Positions 18,001 to 27,038 of a stretch of 64,000 bases of DNA are shown one piece after another. Under the pieces are notes generated by a model. The model did no database searches. It was not told where the DNA came from and worked only from the letters and a program-made list of their open reading frames with translations. This DNA comes from Nocardioides zhouii. GTDB lineage: Bacteria > Actinomycetota > Actinomycetes > Propionibacteriales > Nocardioidaceae. The stretch lies in NCBI RefSeq assembly GCF_004137345.1, contig NZ_SDWV01000002.1, positions 238,600-302,599 of the forward strand, given 5' to 3'. Within the stretch, counting starts at the first letter, position 1. Each line of letters starts with the position of its first letter. The position numbers and the translations under genes were made by a program.

Positions 18001-18315
18001 CGCAAGCACGACGGCTCGCTGCCGATCATCGGCGTCAACACGTTCGTGAAGGAGTCGGCCGCCGACGCCCAGCCCCACGAGATCGAGCTGGCCCGCGCGA
18101 CCGAGGCCGAGAAGGAGTCGCAGCTCTCGCGCGTACGCGCCTTCCAGGCCGCGCACGGCGCCGAGGCTCAGGAGGCGCTCGCCCGGCTCAAGGACGCCGC
18201 GATCGCCGGTGACAACGTCTTCGCCGTCCTCATGGACGCCGCCCGCGTCTGCTCGCTCCAGCAGGTCACCGAGGCGTTCTTCGAGGTCGGCGGCCAGTAC
18301 CGGCGCAACGTCTGA
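15091..18315 (+). CDS. icmF: fused isobutyryl-CoA mutase (IcmF)
   Basis: 1074 residues in the IcmF order. First comes an N-terminal B12-binding domain with DGHDASIN (His23 as lower cobalt ligand). A MeaI-type G-protein chaperone domain follows, with P-loop GTGGSGKSS near residues 199-207, ETPGIGQGD and NKFERRG. Last is the large mutase TIM-barrel domain, with GYYPFTAGVFPF near residue 555 and TVSLTINGPAP-like substrate residues. It interconverts isobutyryl-CoA and n-butyryl-CoA using adenosylcobalamin, with GTP-dependent protection in the same chain. The length matches the family and all three parts look intact. Neighbours are a cobalamin-binding protein and a MarR regulator. Confidence 0.95.
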   Translation: MSDLHTPVNPIRLVTASALFDGHDASINIMRRIFMSQGCEVVHLGHNRSVQEVVTAALEEDAQGVAVSSYQGGHVEYFEYLVESLRAQGAGHVKVVGGGGGVIVPSEITRLRESGVTIFSPEDGQKMGLVGMINSVVADCDVDLWAQGAVTVEQVLSGDRFAVARAITGAEGGRLDEAMLTEIRAAAQRRVVPVLGITGTGGSGKSSLTDEVVRRFRTDQQDKLRIAVIAVDPTRRKGGGALLGDRIRANSLDGDRVFFRSLATRGAHEVPEHLGDVIDVMKAAGHDLVIVETPGIGQGDAGIVPLVDHSLYVMTPEFGAASQLEKIDMLDFADTVAINKFERRGAKDALRDVGRQLVRNRNAFGKQPHEMPVFGTSAATFNDDGVTALYQHLRAELADAGLEVQEGTLPHVDVRHSSGIRQVVPADRVRYLSEITETVRGYHGRTSELAEAARNLQRVQYVADALGEADAGGVPALLEAARKAVPHEVADQIAGWPAVVESYSGDEQVVVVRDREIHTKLTRESLSGNKIPRVALPRFADHGELVKFWRNENLPGYYPFTAGVFPFKRDNEDPARMFAGEGDPARTNRRFKILSHGNDATRLSTAFDSVTLYGRDPDPRPDVYGKVGTSGVSVATLDDMKELFDGFDLVAPTTSVSLTINGPAPTVLAFFLNTAIDQQVAAFTDREGREPSAEERATVAAYALANVRGTVQADILKEDQGQNTALFSTEFCLRMMADIQEWFIEQQVRNFYSVSISGYHIAEAGANPISQLAFTLANGFTYVEAYLARGMKIDEFAPNLSFFFSNGMDPEYSVLGRVARRIWAVTMKEKYGASERSQKLKYHVQTSGRSLHAQEMDFNDIRTTLQALIAIYDNANSLHTNAYDEAVTTPTEESVRRALAIQLIINREWGLAMNENPLQGSYIIDDLTELVESAVLAEFDSINERGGVLGAMETGYQRGRIQDESMLYEHRKHDGSLPIIGVNTFVKESAADAQPHEIELARATEAEKESQLSRVRAFQAAHGAEAQEALARLKDAAIAGDNVFAVLMDAARVCSLQQVTEAFFEVGGQYRRNV

Positions 18316-18340
18316 GCCGGCAGACGCGGCGGAGCCCTGT

Positions 18341-18368
18341 CAGTTTCCCCGGGTACCCGGGGAAACTG
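18341..18368. terminator. perfect 28-bp palindrome between convergent genes
   Basis: Two 14-base arms (CAGTTTCCCCGGGT and its reverse complement) meet with no loop, 25 nt after the icmF stop. It lies between convergent icmF and the SurA-like gene, so it is well placed as a bidirectional terminator. The left arm recurs at 18403. Confidence 0.65.
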
Positions 18369-18402
18369 GAGCCTCACCCGCGAAACTTCGCACTGGAAGC
18401 TT

Positions 18403-18424
18403 CAGTTTCCCCGGTTATCCGGGG
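18403..18424. repeat. half copy of the CAGTTTCCCCGG palindrome
   Basis: CAGTTTCCCCGGTT repeats the left arm of the 18341 palindrome nearly exactly and is followed by ATCCGGGG, giving a smaller CCCCGG/CCGGGG hairpin. It ends 19 nt from the stop of the minus-strand SurA-like gene and may terminate that gene. Confidence 0.6.
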
Positions 18425-18443
18425 ATCGCGACAGAGGCGAGGC

Positions 18444-19235
18444 TCAGAGGTTGATCGTGATGTCCGCGTCCTTACGGAGGTCCTGGACGAGCGCGTTGGC
18501 GACCTTGCTGACCTGCTCGGTCTTCGCCTGCTCCTCGATCTGGTCGCGGACCTGGTCGAACGGCGGGATCTTCTGGCCGCCCTCCTGGGCGGCCGCCTGC
18601 TGCTTGGCCTGGTCGTAGATCGCGCGCAGCTCCTTCTCGGTCGGGCCCTGGCCGCCGTCCTCGTCCTCGACGAGCTGCTCGACCAGCAGCTGCGTCTCGA
18701 CCTGGGAGCGAGCCTGCTCCTCGCTGACGCCGTTCTTCTCGATGGCGGCGAGCAGCTCCTCGGCAGAGGGCAGCTGGTTCTCCTCGGCGAGCCTCGTGAG
18801 CTCGGCGTCGATCTCGCCGTCACTGACCTCGATGCCGCGCGTCTCGGCCTCCTGCGCGAGGAGCTCGGCCGAGATCAGGTTGTCGGCCGTCTCCTGCCGC
18901 AGCGCCTCCTCGTCGGGAGCCTGGCCACTCGTCTGCGCCTGGGCCGCGGCCTGCTGGAATGCCGCCTCGTAGATCGGGACGAACTCGTCCTTGGTGACCT
19001 CCTCGCCGTTGACCTCGGCGACGACGTCGGGGATCCCGGACAGGTCCGGTCCTCCGGCGGCGTCGGCTGAGGGGTCGGCGCTGGCGCTCGACGACTCGCT
19101 CGCGGAGGCGTCCTTGTCGGAGGAGCCCGAGGAGGACGAGTCGCTCCCGCCGCCACAGGCGGACAGGACGAGCATGCTGGTGGCGGCGACGAGGCCGAGG
19201 ACACTACGGGTAAACATGAGGTGATTCATCGCCAT
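18444..19235 (-). CDS. SurA N-terminal-domain lipoprotein (peptidyl-prolyl isomerase/chaperone-like)
   Basis: 263 residues. A lipoprotein signal (LVAATSMLVLSAC; Cys at about residue 27) is followed by a Ser/Asp-rich linker and a SurA_N-like chaperone region starting VVAEVNGEEVTKDEFVPIY. No full parvulin (rotamase) domain is seen after it, so a chaperone role outside the membrane is more likely than isomerase activity. ATGs at codons 1, 3 and 7 are all possible starts, and none has a convincing Shine-Dalgarno. Confidence 0.8.
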   Translation of the reverse strand: MAMNHLMFTRSVLGLVAATSMLVLSACGGGSDSSSSGSSDKDASASESSSASADPSADAAGGPDLSGIPDVVAEVNGEEVTKDEFVPIYEAAFQQAAAQAQTSGQAPDEEALRQETADNLISAELLAQEAETRGIEVSDGEIDAELTRLAEENQLPSAEELLAAIEKNGVSEEQARSQVETQLLVEQLVEDEDGGQGPTEKELRAIYDQAKQQAAAQEGGQKIPPFDQVRDQIEEQAKTEQVSKVANALVQDLRKDADITINL

Positions 19236-19303
19236 CGACCGTACGCACCCAACCTGAGCGCCCGTCTCAGGGTTCTCAGGTCACGTGGGAGAAGTGGGCC
19301 GGG

Positions 19304-19690
19304 TCACAGCGAGTCGGGGACGATCAGCGCGTCCGGGTCCTGCCGGACCGGCAGCTGCGCGAGCGCCGTGCGTACGAGGGTGAGGCGCGCGGCCACCGCC
19401 ACCTTCTGCCGCAGCCGACCGACGCCGCTCTCCCCGAGCGTCCCCTCGACGGCGGCTGCGATCTGCGCGTCAGTGAAGGACGGCCGCGTCCCGGCCGGCA
19501 CCTCGATGTCGGGCAGTGCCAGCAGGACGGGCAGCACCTGGCTGCCGACGGCCTCGAGCAGGTGGTAGCGCTCGATCTTGCTCATCGATTCCCACGCGTC
19601 GTCCTTGGCCTTGCGGCGCACCTTCCCGCCGGCGACGACCTTGGCGGCCGAGGTGACGGCGACGGTGAGCTCGTGCTCGGTGAAGCGCAT
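19304..19690 (-). CDS. conserved-looking hypothetical protein
   Basis: 128 residues from ATG 19690, beginning MRFTEHELTVAVTSAAK. The start is uncertain: in-frame ATGs at 19702 and 19780 also exist and none has a Shine-Dalgarno. There is no signal peptide, membrane segment or motif I recognise; the C-terminal half is helical and rich in Val/Ala. It is divergent from csbD across about 110 bp, and codon bias is that of a real gene. Confidence 0.55.
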   Translation of the reverse strand: MRFTEHELTVAVTSAAKVVAGGKVRRKAKDDAWESMSKIERYHLLEAVGSQVLPVLLALPDIEVPAGTRPSFTDAQIAAAVEGTLGESGVGRLRQKVAVAARLTLVRTALAQLPVRQDPDALIVPDSL

Positions 19691-19800
19691 GCGGACCAGC
19701 ATGCCCGAGCAGGAGACCTGACTCACACTCGCGTGACGATTGGCCGGCTCCGCACGACCAACCCTCGACAGCACCACCACACCGAGAGAAGGAGCCCACG

Positions 19801-19974
19801 ATGGGTATCGCCGACAAGGCCAAGAACGCCGCCCAGGACATCGCCGGAAAGGCCAAGGAGGTCGCGGGCGACGTCACGAACAACGACGAGCTCAAGGCCG
19901 AGGGCAAGAAGGACCAGGCTGCCTCCGACCTGAAGTCGGCCGGCGAGAACGTCAAGGACGCCTTCAAGAAGTGA
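19801..19974 (+). CDS. CsbD-family stress protein, 57 residues
   Basis: The product starts MGIADKAKNAAQDIAGKAKE and ends in FKK. It is almost all hydrophilic helix rich in Lys, Ala, Asp and Glu, with the internal DELKAEGKKDQA pattern of CsbD-like proteins. These small proteins are stress-induced in many bacteria; their molecular role is unclear. A strong Shine-Dalgarno (GAAGGAG) lies 7 nt before the ATG, and a terminator hairpin follows the stop by 18 nt. Confidence 0.87.
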   Translation: MGIADKAKNAAQDIAGKAKEVAGDVTNNDELKAEGKKDQAASDLKSAGENVKDAFKK

Positions 19975-19992
19975 CCTCGCAGGCATCATGAG

Positions 19993-20018
19993 GGCGCCCG
20001 GCCTCCGCGCCGGGCGCC
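19993..20018 (+). terminator. GC-rich terminator hairpin after csbD
   Basis: GGCGCCCGGC (19993-20002) pairs perfectly with GCCGGGCGCC (20009-20018) around a 6-nt loop, 18 nt after the csbD stop. It separates csbD from the next gene, whose Shine-Dalgarno follows immediately. Confidence 0.7.
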
Positions 20019-20037
20019 GTCACGAGGAGATCACCGC

Positions 20038-20601
20038 ATGCGCCTGCCCGACCTCACCCCTGCCGACCTCAGCGACGCCCAGCGGGCGTTGTACGACGAC
20101 ATCGTCGGCGGGCCGCGCGGCAGCGGGCCGCAGCACTTCGCACTCACCACGCCCGACGGCGCGCTGACCGGCCCGTTCGGCGTGATGCTCCACGAGCCCG
20201 CCCTCGGCGCTCCGCTCCAGGAGCTCGGCAGCGCGATCCGCTACGGCACCGGGCTGACCGACCGGGTGCGCGAGATCGCGATCCTCACGGTCGCTGCGGC
20301 GACCGACAGCGCCTTCGAGCGGCACGCGCACGAGCGCGTCGGCCGATCCGTCGGACTGACCGACGTCGAGATCGGCGCCCTCGCCGGCGGCACGTTCGGC
20401 TCGACCGACGCGGTCGAGGAGGCGGCGTACATGCTCTGCCGGCGCCTGCTGGCCGACAGCCCGCGCCTCACGGACGAGGAGTACGCCGAGCTGGTCGGGG
20501 TCCTCGGTACCACGACGATCACCGAGCTCGTGGTGCTCGTCGGCTGCTACCGCACGCTCGCCCAGCTGCTCGACGTCTTCGACGTGGGATCCCCCGCCTG
20601 A
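20038..20601 (+). CDS. carboxymuconolactone decarboxylase (CMD) family protein
   Basis: 187 residues. The central helix pair YGTGLTDRVREIAILTVAAA followed by FERHAHERVGRSVGLTD is the CMD/AhpD-like core, with the E..H..H residues. The CxxC of AhpD peroxidases is absent, so a thiol peroxidase role is unlikely. A gamma-carboxymuconolactone decarboxylase-like or other lyase role is possible, and the substrate is unknown. GAGGAG lies before the ATG. It converges with the aldehyde dehydrogenase gene 7 bp away. Confidence 0.78.
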   Translation: MRLPDLTPADLSDAQRALYDDIVGGPRGSGPQHFALTTPDGALTGPFGVMLHEPALGAPLQELGSAIRYGTGLTDRVREIAILTVAAATDSAFERHAHERVGRSVGLTDVEIGALAGGTFGSTDAVEEAAYMLCRRLLADSPRLTDEEYAELVGVLGTTTITELVVLVGCYRTLAQLLDVFDVGSPA

Positions 20602-20608
20602 GAACGGG

Positions 20609-22036
20609 TCAGTAGTGCGCGGTCATCACGTGCTTGATGCGCGTGTAGTCGTCGAAGCCGTAGCCCGACAGGTCCTTGCCGTAGCCGGAGTGGCCGAAGC
20701 CTCCGTGCGGCATCTCGGAGACGAACGGGATGTGGGTGTTGACCCACACGCACCCGAAGTCGAGCTCGCGGGTCAGCCGATCGGCGGTGCCGTGGTCGCG
20801 GGTCCAGACGCTGGCGGCCAGGCCGTACGGCACGCCGTTGGCCAACGTGACCGCCTCCGCCTCCTCGGCGAACGCCTGCACCGTCAGCACCGGCCCGAAG
20901 ACCTCCTCCTGCACGATCCGGTCGTCCTGGCGTACGCCCGTGACGACGGTCGGCGCGAAGAAGTAGCCGGTGTCGCCGTGGCGCTTGCCACCGGTCCGTA
21001 CGACGGCGTGGTCGGGCAGGTCGGCGAGGAACGCCTCGACCTTGGCGAAGTGGGCGCCGTTGTTGAGCGGGCCGTAGTCGGCCTCGGCGTCGGACGGCGG
21101 GCCGGGACGCGTGCCCTCGGCCTCGGTGACGAGCAGCGCGACGAGCTCGTCGTGGATGCTCTCGTGCACGATGACGCGGGTCGCGGCGGTGCAGTCCTGG
21201 CCGGAGTTGAAGTAGGCCGCGGCCGCGATGAGCTCGGCTGCGCGGGGCAGGTCGGCGTCGGGCATCACCACGACGGGCGCCTTGCCGCCGAGCTCGAGGT
21301 GCGCACGCTTGAGGTTCTTCGCGGCCGACGACGCGACCTCGATGCCGGCCCGCACCGAGCCGGTGATGGCGACCAGGCCCGGCGTCGGGTGTTCGACGAG
21401 GAGCCGGCCGGTGCTGGCGTCGCCGTTGATGACGTTCAGGACGCCCGCCGGCAGGATCGCCCCGGCGATCTCGGCGAGCAGCACGGTCGAGCGCGGGGTG
21501 GTGTCGCTCGGCTTGAGGACGATCGTGTTGCCGGCGGCGAGGGCAGGGGCGATCTTCCAGATGGCCATCGCGAAGGGGTAGTTCCACGGCGTCACCTGGC
21601 CGACCACGCCGATCGGCTCGCGGCGGATGCTCGAGGTGTGCCCCTCGAGGTACTCCCCCGCCGACTTGCCCTCGAGCAGCCGGGCAGCGCCGGCGAAGAA
21701 GCGCAGCTGGTCGACGCCCTGGTCGACCTCCTCGCTCGCGATGTAGCGCACCGGCTGGCCGGTGTCGCGCGCCTGGACCTCGCTGATCTCGTCGCGCCGC
21801 TCGGCGACCGCGGTGGCCAGGTCGAGCAGGTAGGCCTGGCGGCGACCCGGCGTGAGCCGCTTCCACGACTCCGAGGCGCGCGCCGCGGCGGCGTACGCCC
21901 GGTCCACCTCCTCCGGCGTCGAGACCGGGGAGCGCCCGTCGACCTCGCCGGTGACGGGGTCGACCAGGTCGATGAAGTCGGTCGCTGCCGACTCGACGAG
22001 CTCGCCGTCGATGAAGTTGCGGATCGTCTCGGTCAT
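20609..22036 (-). CDS. aldehyde dehydrogenase, probably gamma-aminobutyraldehyde dehydrogenase
   Basis: 475 residues. The family motifs are complete: TPWNYPFAM, LKPSDTTP, HLELGGKAP (general base Glu) and SGQDCTAATRV with catalytic Cys282. NFIDGEL at the N-terminus and the FGHSGYGKDLS C-terminal pattern resemble PatD/ABALDH enzymes, which oxidise gamma-aminobutyraldehyde from putrescine to GABA using NAD. Neighbours (cupin, PucR regulator, FAD amine oxidase and class III aminotransferase) support amine catabolism. ATG at 22036 follows the cupin gene by 14 bp, so it is the last gene of a leftward operon. Confidence 0.87.
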   Translation of the reverse strand: MTETIRNFIDGELVESAATDFIDLVDPVTGEVDGRSPVSTPEEVDRAYAAAARASESWKRLTPGRRQAYLLDLATAVAERRDEISEVQARDTGQPVRYIASEEVDQGVDQLRFFAGAARLLEGKSAGEYLEGHTSSIRREPIGVVGQVTPWNYPFAMAIWKIAPALAAGNTIVLKPSDTTPRSTVLLAEIAGAILPAGVLNVINGDASTGRLLVEHPTPGLVAITGSVRAGIEVASSAAKNLKRAHLELGGKAPVVVMPDADLPRAAELIAAAAYFNSGQDCTAATRVIVHESIHDELVALLVTEAEGTRPGPPSDAEADYGPLNNGAHFAKVEAFLADLPDHAVVRTGGKRHGDTGYFFAPTVVTGVRQDDRIVQEEVFGPVLTVQAFAEEAEAVTLANGVPYGLAASVWTRDHGTADRLTRELDFGCVWVNTHIPFVSEMPHGGFGHSGYGKDLSGYGFDDYTRIKHVMTAHY

Positions 22037-22050
22037 GTGAGGTGTGCCTT

Positions 22051-22428
22051 TCAGGCGACGTAGATCTTGCGAAGCGTCTCGTGGACGACCCAGGTGGTGT
22101 GCTCGCCCGCCCGGAGGCGTACGACGCTGCCGGGACCGAGCTCGACGAGCTCGCCGTCCTCGAAGGTGACCGTGGCCGAGCCGGACAGCACCACGAACAC
22201 CTCGTCGACCTCGACGTCCGTGGCCGTGCCGGGACTCATCTCCCACACGCCCACCTCGACGCCGGCGACGGCGGCCAGTGCGCGCGAGCCCGCCTCGGGG
22301 GCGCCGTCGAGGACGGTGCCGGGGTCGAGGGGTGACGTCGGCACCGCGGCGGCGACATCGAGCACACGGAACATCTGGCCATCGTCCCCCGTGTCCGAGG
22401 CGGGCGTCGGCCGACGATCTGTCGTCAC
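22051..22428 (-). CDS. cupin-domain protein
   Basis: 125 residues. A single cupin barrel is evident from GVWEMSPGTATDVEVDEVFVVLSG through LGPGSVVRLRAGEHTTWVV; the metal-binding histidines are partly replaced, as in the cupin_3/DUF861 type. Such proteins are often found beside putrescine and glutamylputrescine catabolic genes, with unknown exact role. The GTG at 22428 overlaps the PucR stop as GTGA, so it is coupled. A second start at codon 19 is possible. Confidence 0.78.
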   Translation of the reverse strand: MTTDRRPTPASDTGDDGQMFRVLDVAAAVPTSPLDPGTVLDGAPEAGSRALAAVAGVEVGVWEMSPGTATDVEVDEVFVVLSGSATVTFEDGELVELGPGSVVRLRAGEHTTWVVHETLRKIYVA

Positions 22429-24053
22429 TTCGCCTCTCGACCGGACGTTGTGCCGGACAGCTCGGCCGCCAGCAGGGCCACGTGGAGCGACACGCGTACG
22501 TCGGGGTCGTCGAGGTCGGCATCGAGGATCGCCTCGATCCGGGCCAGACGGTCGTAGAACGCCGCCCGCGACAGGTGCAGGCTCGCGGCGGCCTCGGTCT
22601 TGCTCGCCGGGTGCAGCACCAGCGCCCGCAGCGCGGCGAGCAGGTCGGTGCGCGCTCCGTCGGCGCGGTCGTGCTGCTGGAGCGCGGAGAGCTCGCGGTC
22701 GACGAACAGCCGCAGCCGGTCATCCTCGCCGAGCAGCGCGAGCAGTCCGCGCAGGTGGAGGTCGGCGAGCCGGTGCACGTCGGGGTCCTGCTCGCGGCGG
22801 ACCTGAGGCGCCGCGTCGGCGACCTGGCCGGCCTCGGTGACCGTACGCGCGATGCCGGCACGGTCGGGCACCACCCGGCCCGCCGCGAGCACGACGTCGT
22901 GGTGGGCCAGGACGCGCCCGGCGAGGCGGTCGACGAGGTCGGCGGCGTCGGCGGTGGGGGCGGCCGAGACCAGCACGCGCAGGTCGCGCTCGACCTCGCA
23001 GACCAGCGCCGGAAGCCGCAGGCCGTGCGCCGCCCGAACGACCGTGGCGGCCACCTCGTCGAGGTCGGCCGGCGCGGAGGAACCGATCCGCGGGCGGACG
23101 ACCAGTCCCGCGAAGGCGCGACGCCGGACCGGGAAACCCGCCAGCTCGCAGCGCCCGAGCACCTCGTCGGAGTCGGGGTCGTCGGTGAGGCCGGACAGCA
23201 GCTCGAGGTGCGTACGCCGCATGAGCGTGCCGCGGTCGCGGTCATGGAGCCGGTGGAGGGCGAGCGCGGCGGCGGCCCGCTCGGCAACGGCGACGAGTCG
23301 CTGCGACGGTGGCGTGGGCGAGCCGATCACGAGCCGGCCCCACACCTGGTCGGCAGTGCCGAGCCGGGTGACGAGCCAGCCGTTGCCGGCGTCCCAGCCG
23401 GTGCGGCCGGCGACCTCCACCCGGCGCGACCGCGCCGGCCAGCCGTCGAGGAAGCCGCCGGCCTCGTCGGGCCCGGCGAAGTAGTCGAGCGGCCGGTGCT
23501 GGGCGTTCTCGACCACCACAGGACCGGCGGCCATCCGCTGCACCGCCTGGAGGATCTCGACGGGACCGGCCCCGCTGTTGCTGAGCTCGGTGAAGGTCTC
23601 GTGCACGCGCTGAGCCTCGCGGAGCTCGCTGAGCTGGCGGTCCACGACGCGCTCGCCGATCTCCTGGGCCAGGGCGGCGAAGCGCGTCTCCTGGCCGAGC
23701 GCCACCAGCGGCAGCCCGTGCCGCTCGCACGCCTCGACGAGTGCGGGGGGCAGGTCTGCGGCCCACCGCCGGCCGAGCTCGACCACGATGCCCACCGCGC
23801 CGACGTCGACGAGGCCCTCGGCGAAGGCCGCGAGCCCCGCACTGTCGTCGTCGGCGGGCAGGCCCGTGCCCATGGTGAGCAGCAGGTCGCCCGCGCGGAG
23901 CAGCTCACCGGCGTCGAGCCTCTCGGTGGCGTGCACCCAGCGGATCGGCCGGTCGAGGCCGGCGGCGCCCGCCACCACCGCGGGGACGGCGCGCCGGAAC
24001 GTGGGCAGCCCCAGTGCCTCCTGGAGCGTCACACCCGGCGTCACCTCGGCCAT
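22425..24053 (-). CDS. PucR-family transcriptional regulator
   Basis: 542 residues from ATG 24053. The N-terminal PucR-type ligand domain begins VTLQEALGLPTFRRAVP and contains WVHATER. The C-terminal PucR helix-turn-helix reads HPASKTEAAASLHLSRAAFY followed by RLARIEAIL. A GGDEF-like middle region is recognisable around residues 280-400. PucR proteins activate purine or amine catabolic genes. Here the gene is first in the leftward operon with the cupin and aldehyde dehydrogenase and is divergent from mmsA and its followers, so it probably controls both arms. Confidence 0.85.
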   Translation of the reverse strand: MAEVTPGVTLQEALGLPTFRRAVPAVVAGAAGLDRPIRWVHATERLDAGELLRAGDLLLTMGTGLPADDDSAGLAAFAEGLVDVGAVGIVVELGRRWAADLPPALVEACERHGLPLVALGQETRFAALAQEIGERVVDRQLSELREAQRVHETFTELSNSGAGPVEILQAVQRMAAGPVVVENAQHRPLDYFAGPDEAGGFLDGWPARSRRVEVAGRTGWDAGNGWLVTRLGTADQVWGRLVIGSPTPPSQRLVAVAERAAAALALHRLHDRDRGTLMRRTHLELLSGLTDDPDSDEVLGRCELAGFPVRRRAFAGLVVRPRIGSSAPADLDEVAATVVRAAHGLRLPALVCEVERDLRVLVSAAPTADAADLVDRLAGRVLAHHDVVLAAGRVVPDRAGIARTVTEAGQVADAAPQVRREQDPDVHRLADLHLRGLLALLGEDDRLRLFVDRELSALQQHDRADGARTDLLAALRALVLHPASKTEAAASLHLSRAAFYDRLARIEAILDADLDDPDVRVSLHVALLAAELSGTTSGREAK

Positions 24054-24160
24054 GACACGTGAGCCTACGCGGGGACGGGGCGACGGATTGTCCGAACGGG
24101 GCGCGTGAATCCTACGATCCGACACCCGTCGGCGCCGGCGGGCGCACACAGGATGAGCGC

Positions 24161-25676
<1,516 letters not shown>

Positions 25677-25684
<8 letters not shown>

Positions 25685-27032
25685 CGTCCTCTCCACCGCC
25701 AGTGACCTCGCCACGACGTACGACGCCGCGCGGGCGTACGAGCTCGACCGCGCGCACGTCTTCCACTCCTGGTCGGCCCAGGCCGAGATCACGCCGATGG
25801 TCGTCACGCGCGCCGAGGGCAGCCACGTCTGGGACGCGAACGACACGCGCTACCTCGACTTCGGCTCGCAGCTGGTCTTCACCAACCTCGGCCACCAGCA
25901 CCCCCGGATCGTGGCCGCGATCCAGGAGCAGGCCGCCCACCTCTGCACGATCGCCCCGGCGGTCGCCAACGGCGCGCGCTCGGAGGCCGCGCGCCTCATC
26001 GCAAGCCACACCCCGGGCGACCTCGACCACGTCTTCTTCACCAACGGCGGCGCCGACGCCAACGAGCACGCCGTACGCATGGCGCGGCTGCACACCGGCC
26101 GCCACAAGGTGCTGACGACCTACCGCAGCTATCACGGCGGCACCCACCTCGCGGTCAACATGACCGGCGACCCGCGCCGGTGGGCGAGCGACCACGGCTC
26201 GACCGGGACGGTCCACTTCTTCGGCCCGTTCCTCTACCGCAGCGCCTTCCACGCCACCACCGAGGCCGAGGAGTGCCAGCGCGCGCTCGAGCACCTCGAC
26301 CAGGTCGTCGCCCTCGAGGGTCCCGCAACCGTCGCCGCGATCGTGCTCGAGGCCATCCCCGGCACCGCCGGGATCATGGTGCCGCCGCCCGGCTACCTCG
26401 CCGGCGTGCGCGAGATCTGCGACCGTCACGGCATCGTGCTCATCGCCGACGAGGTGATGTCGGGCTTCGGCCGCGCCGGCCGCTGGTTCGCCGTCGAGCA
26501 CGGAGGCATCACGCCCGACCTGATCACCTTCGCCAAGGGCGTCAACTCCGGCTACGTCCCGCTCGGTGGCGTGGCGATCAGCGACGAGATCTACTCCACG
26601 TTCGCGCACCGCACCTACCCCGGCGGCCTCACCTACTCCGGACACCCGCTCGCGTGCGCGGCCGCCGTCGCCACCATCCGCACGATGGAGGACGAGGACG
26701 TCGTCGGTCGCGCGGCCAGGCTCGGCGAGGACGTCCTCGGCCCGGGCCTGCGGGCGCTCGCCGAGAAGCACGACCGGATCGGCGAGGTGCGCGGCACCGG
26801 CGCCTTCTGGGCCCTCGAGCTCGTCAGCGACCGCGCGACCCGTGAGCCGCTGGCGCCGTACGGCGGGTCCAGCCCGGCGATGGCGGCGGTCGTGAAGGCC
26901 TGCCAGGAGCGCGGCATGCTGCCGTTCGCCAACTACAACCGGATCCACGTCGTGCCCCCGCTGACGACCACCGAAGACGAGGCCCGCGAGGGACTGGCGA
27001 TCCTGGACGCCGCGCTCGACGCGACCGCCTGA
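25677..27032 (+). CDS. class III (omega) aminotransferase
   Basis: 451 residues. The PLP lysine is Lys287 in TFAKGVNSGYVPLGG, the PLP phosphate region FFTNGGADANEHA, and the Asp motif LIADEVMSGFGR. This is the omega-amino acid/diamine--pyruvate transaminase layout. Substrates such as putrescine, beta-alanine or taurine cannot be separated by eye. The start overlaps the mmsA stop by 8 bp, and a flavin oxidase follows after 6 bp. It likely converts an omega-amine to the semialdehyde that mmsA or the divergent aldehyde dehydrogenase oxidises. Confidence 0.87.
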
Positions 27033-27038
27033 CCTCGC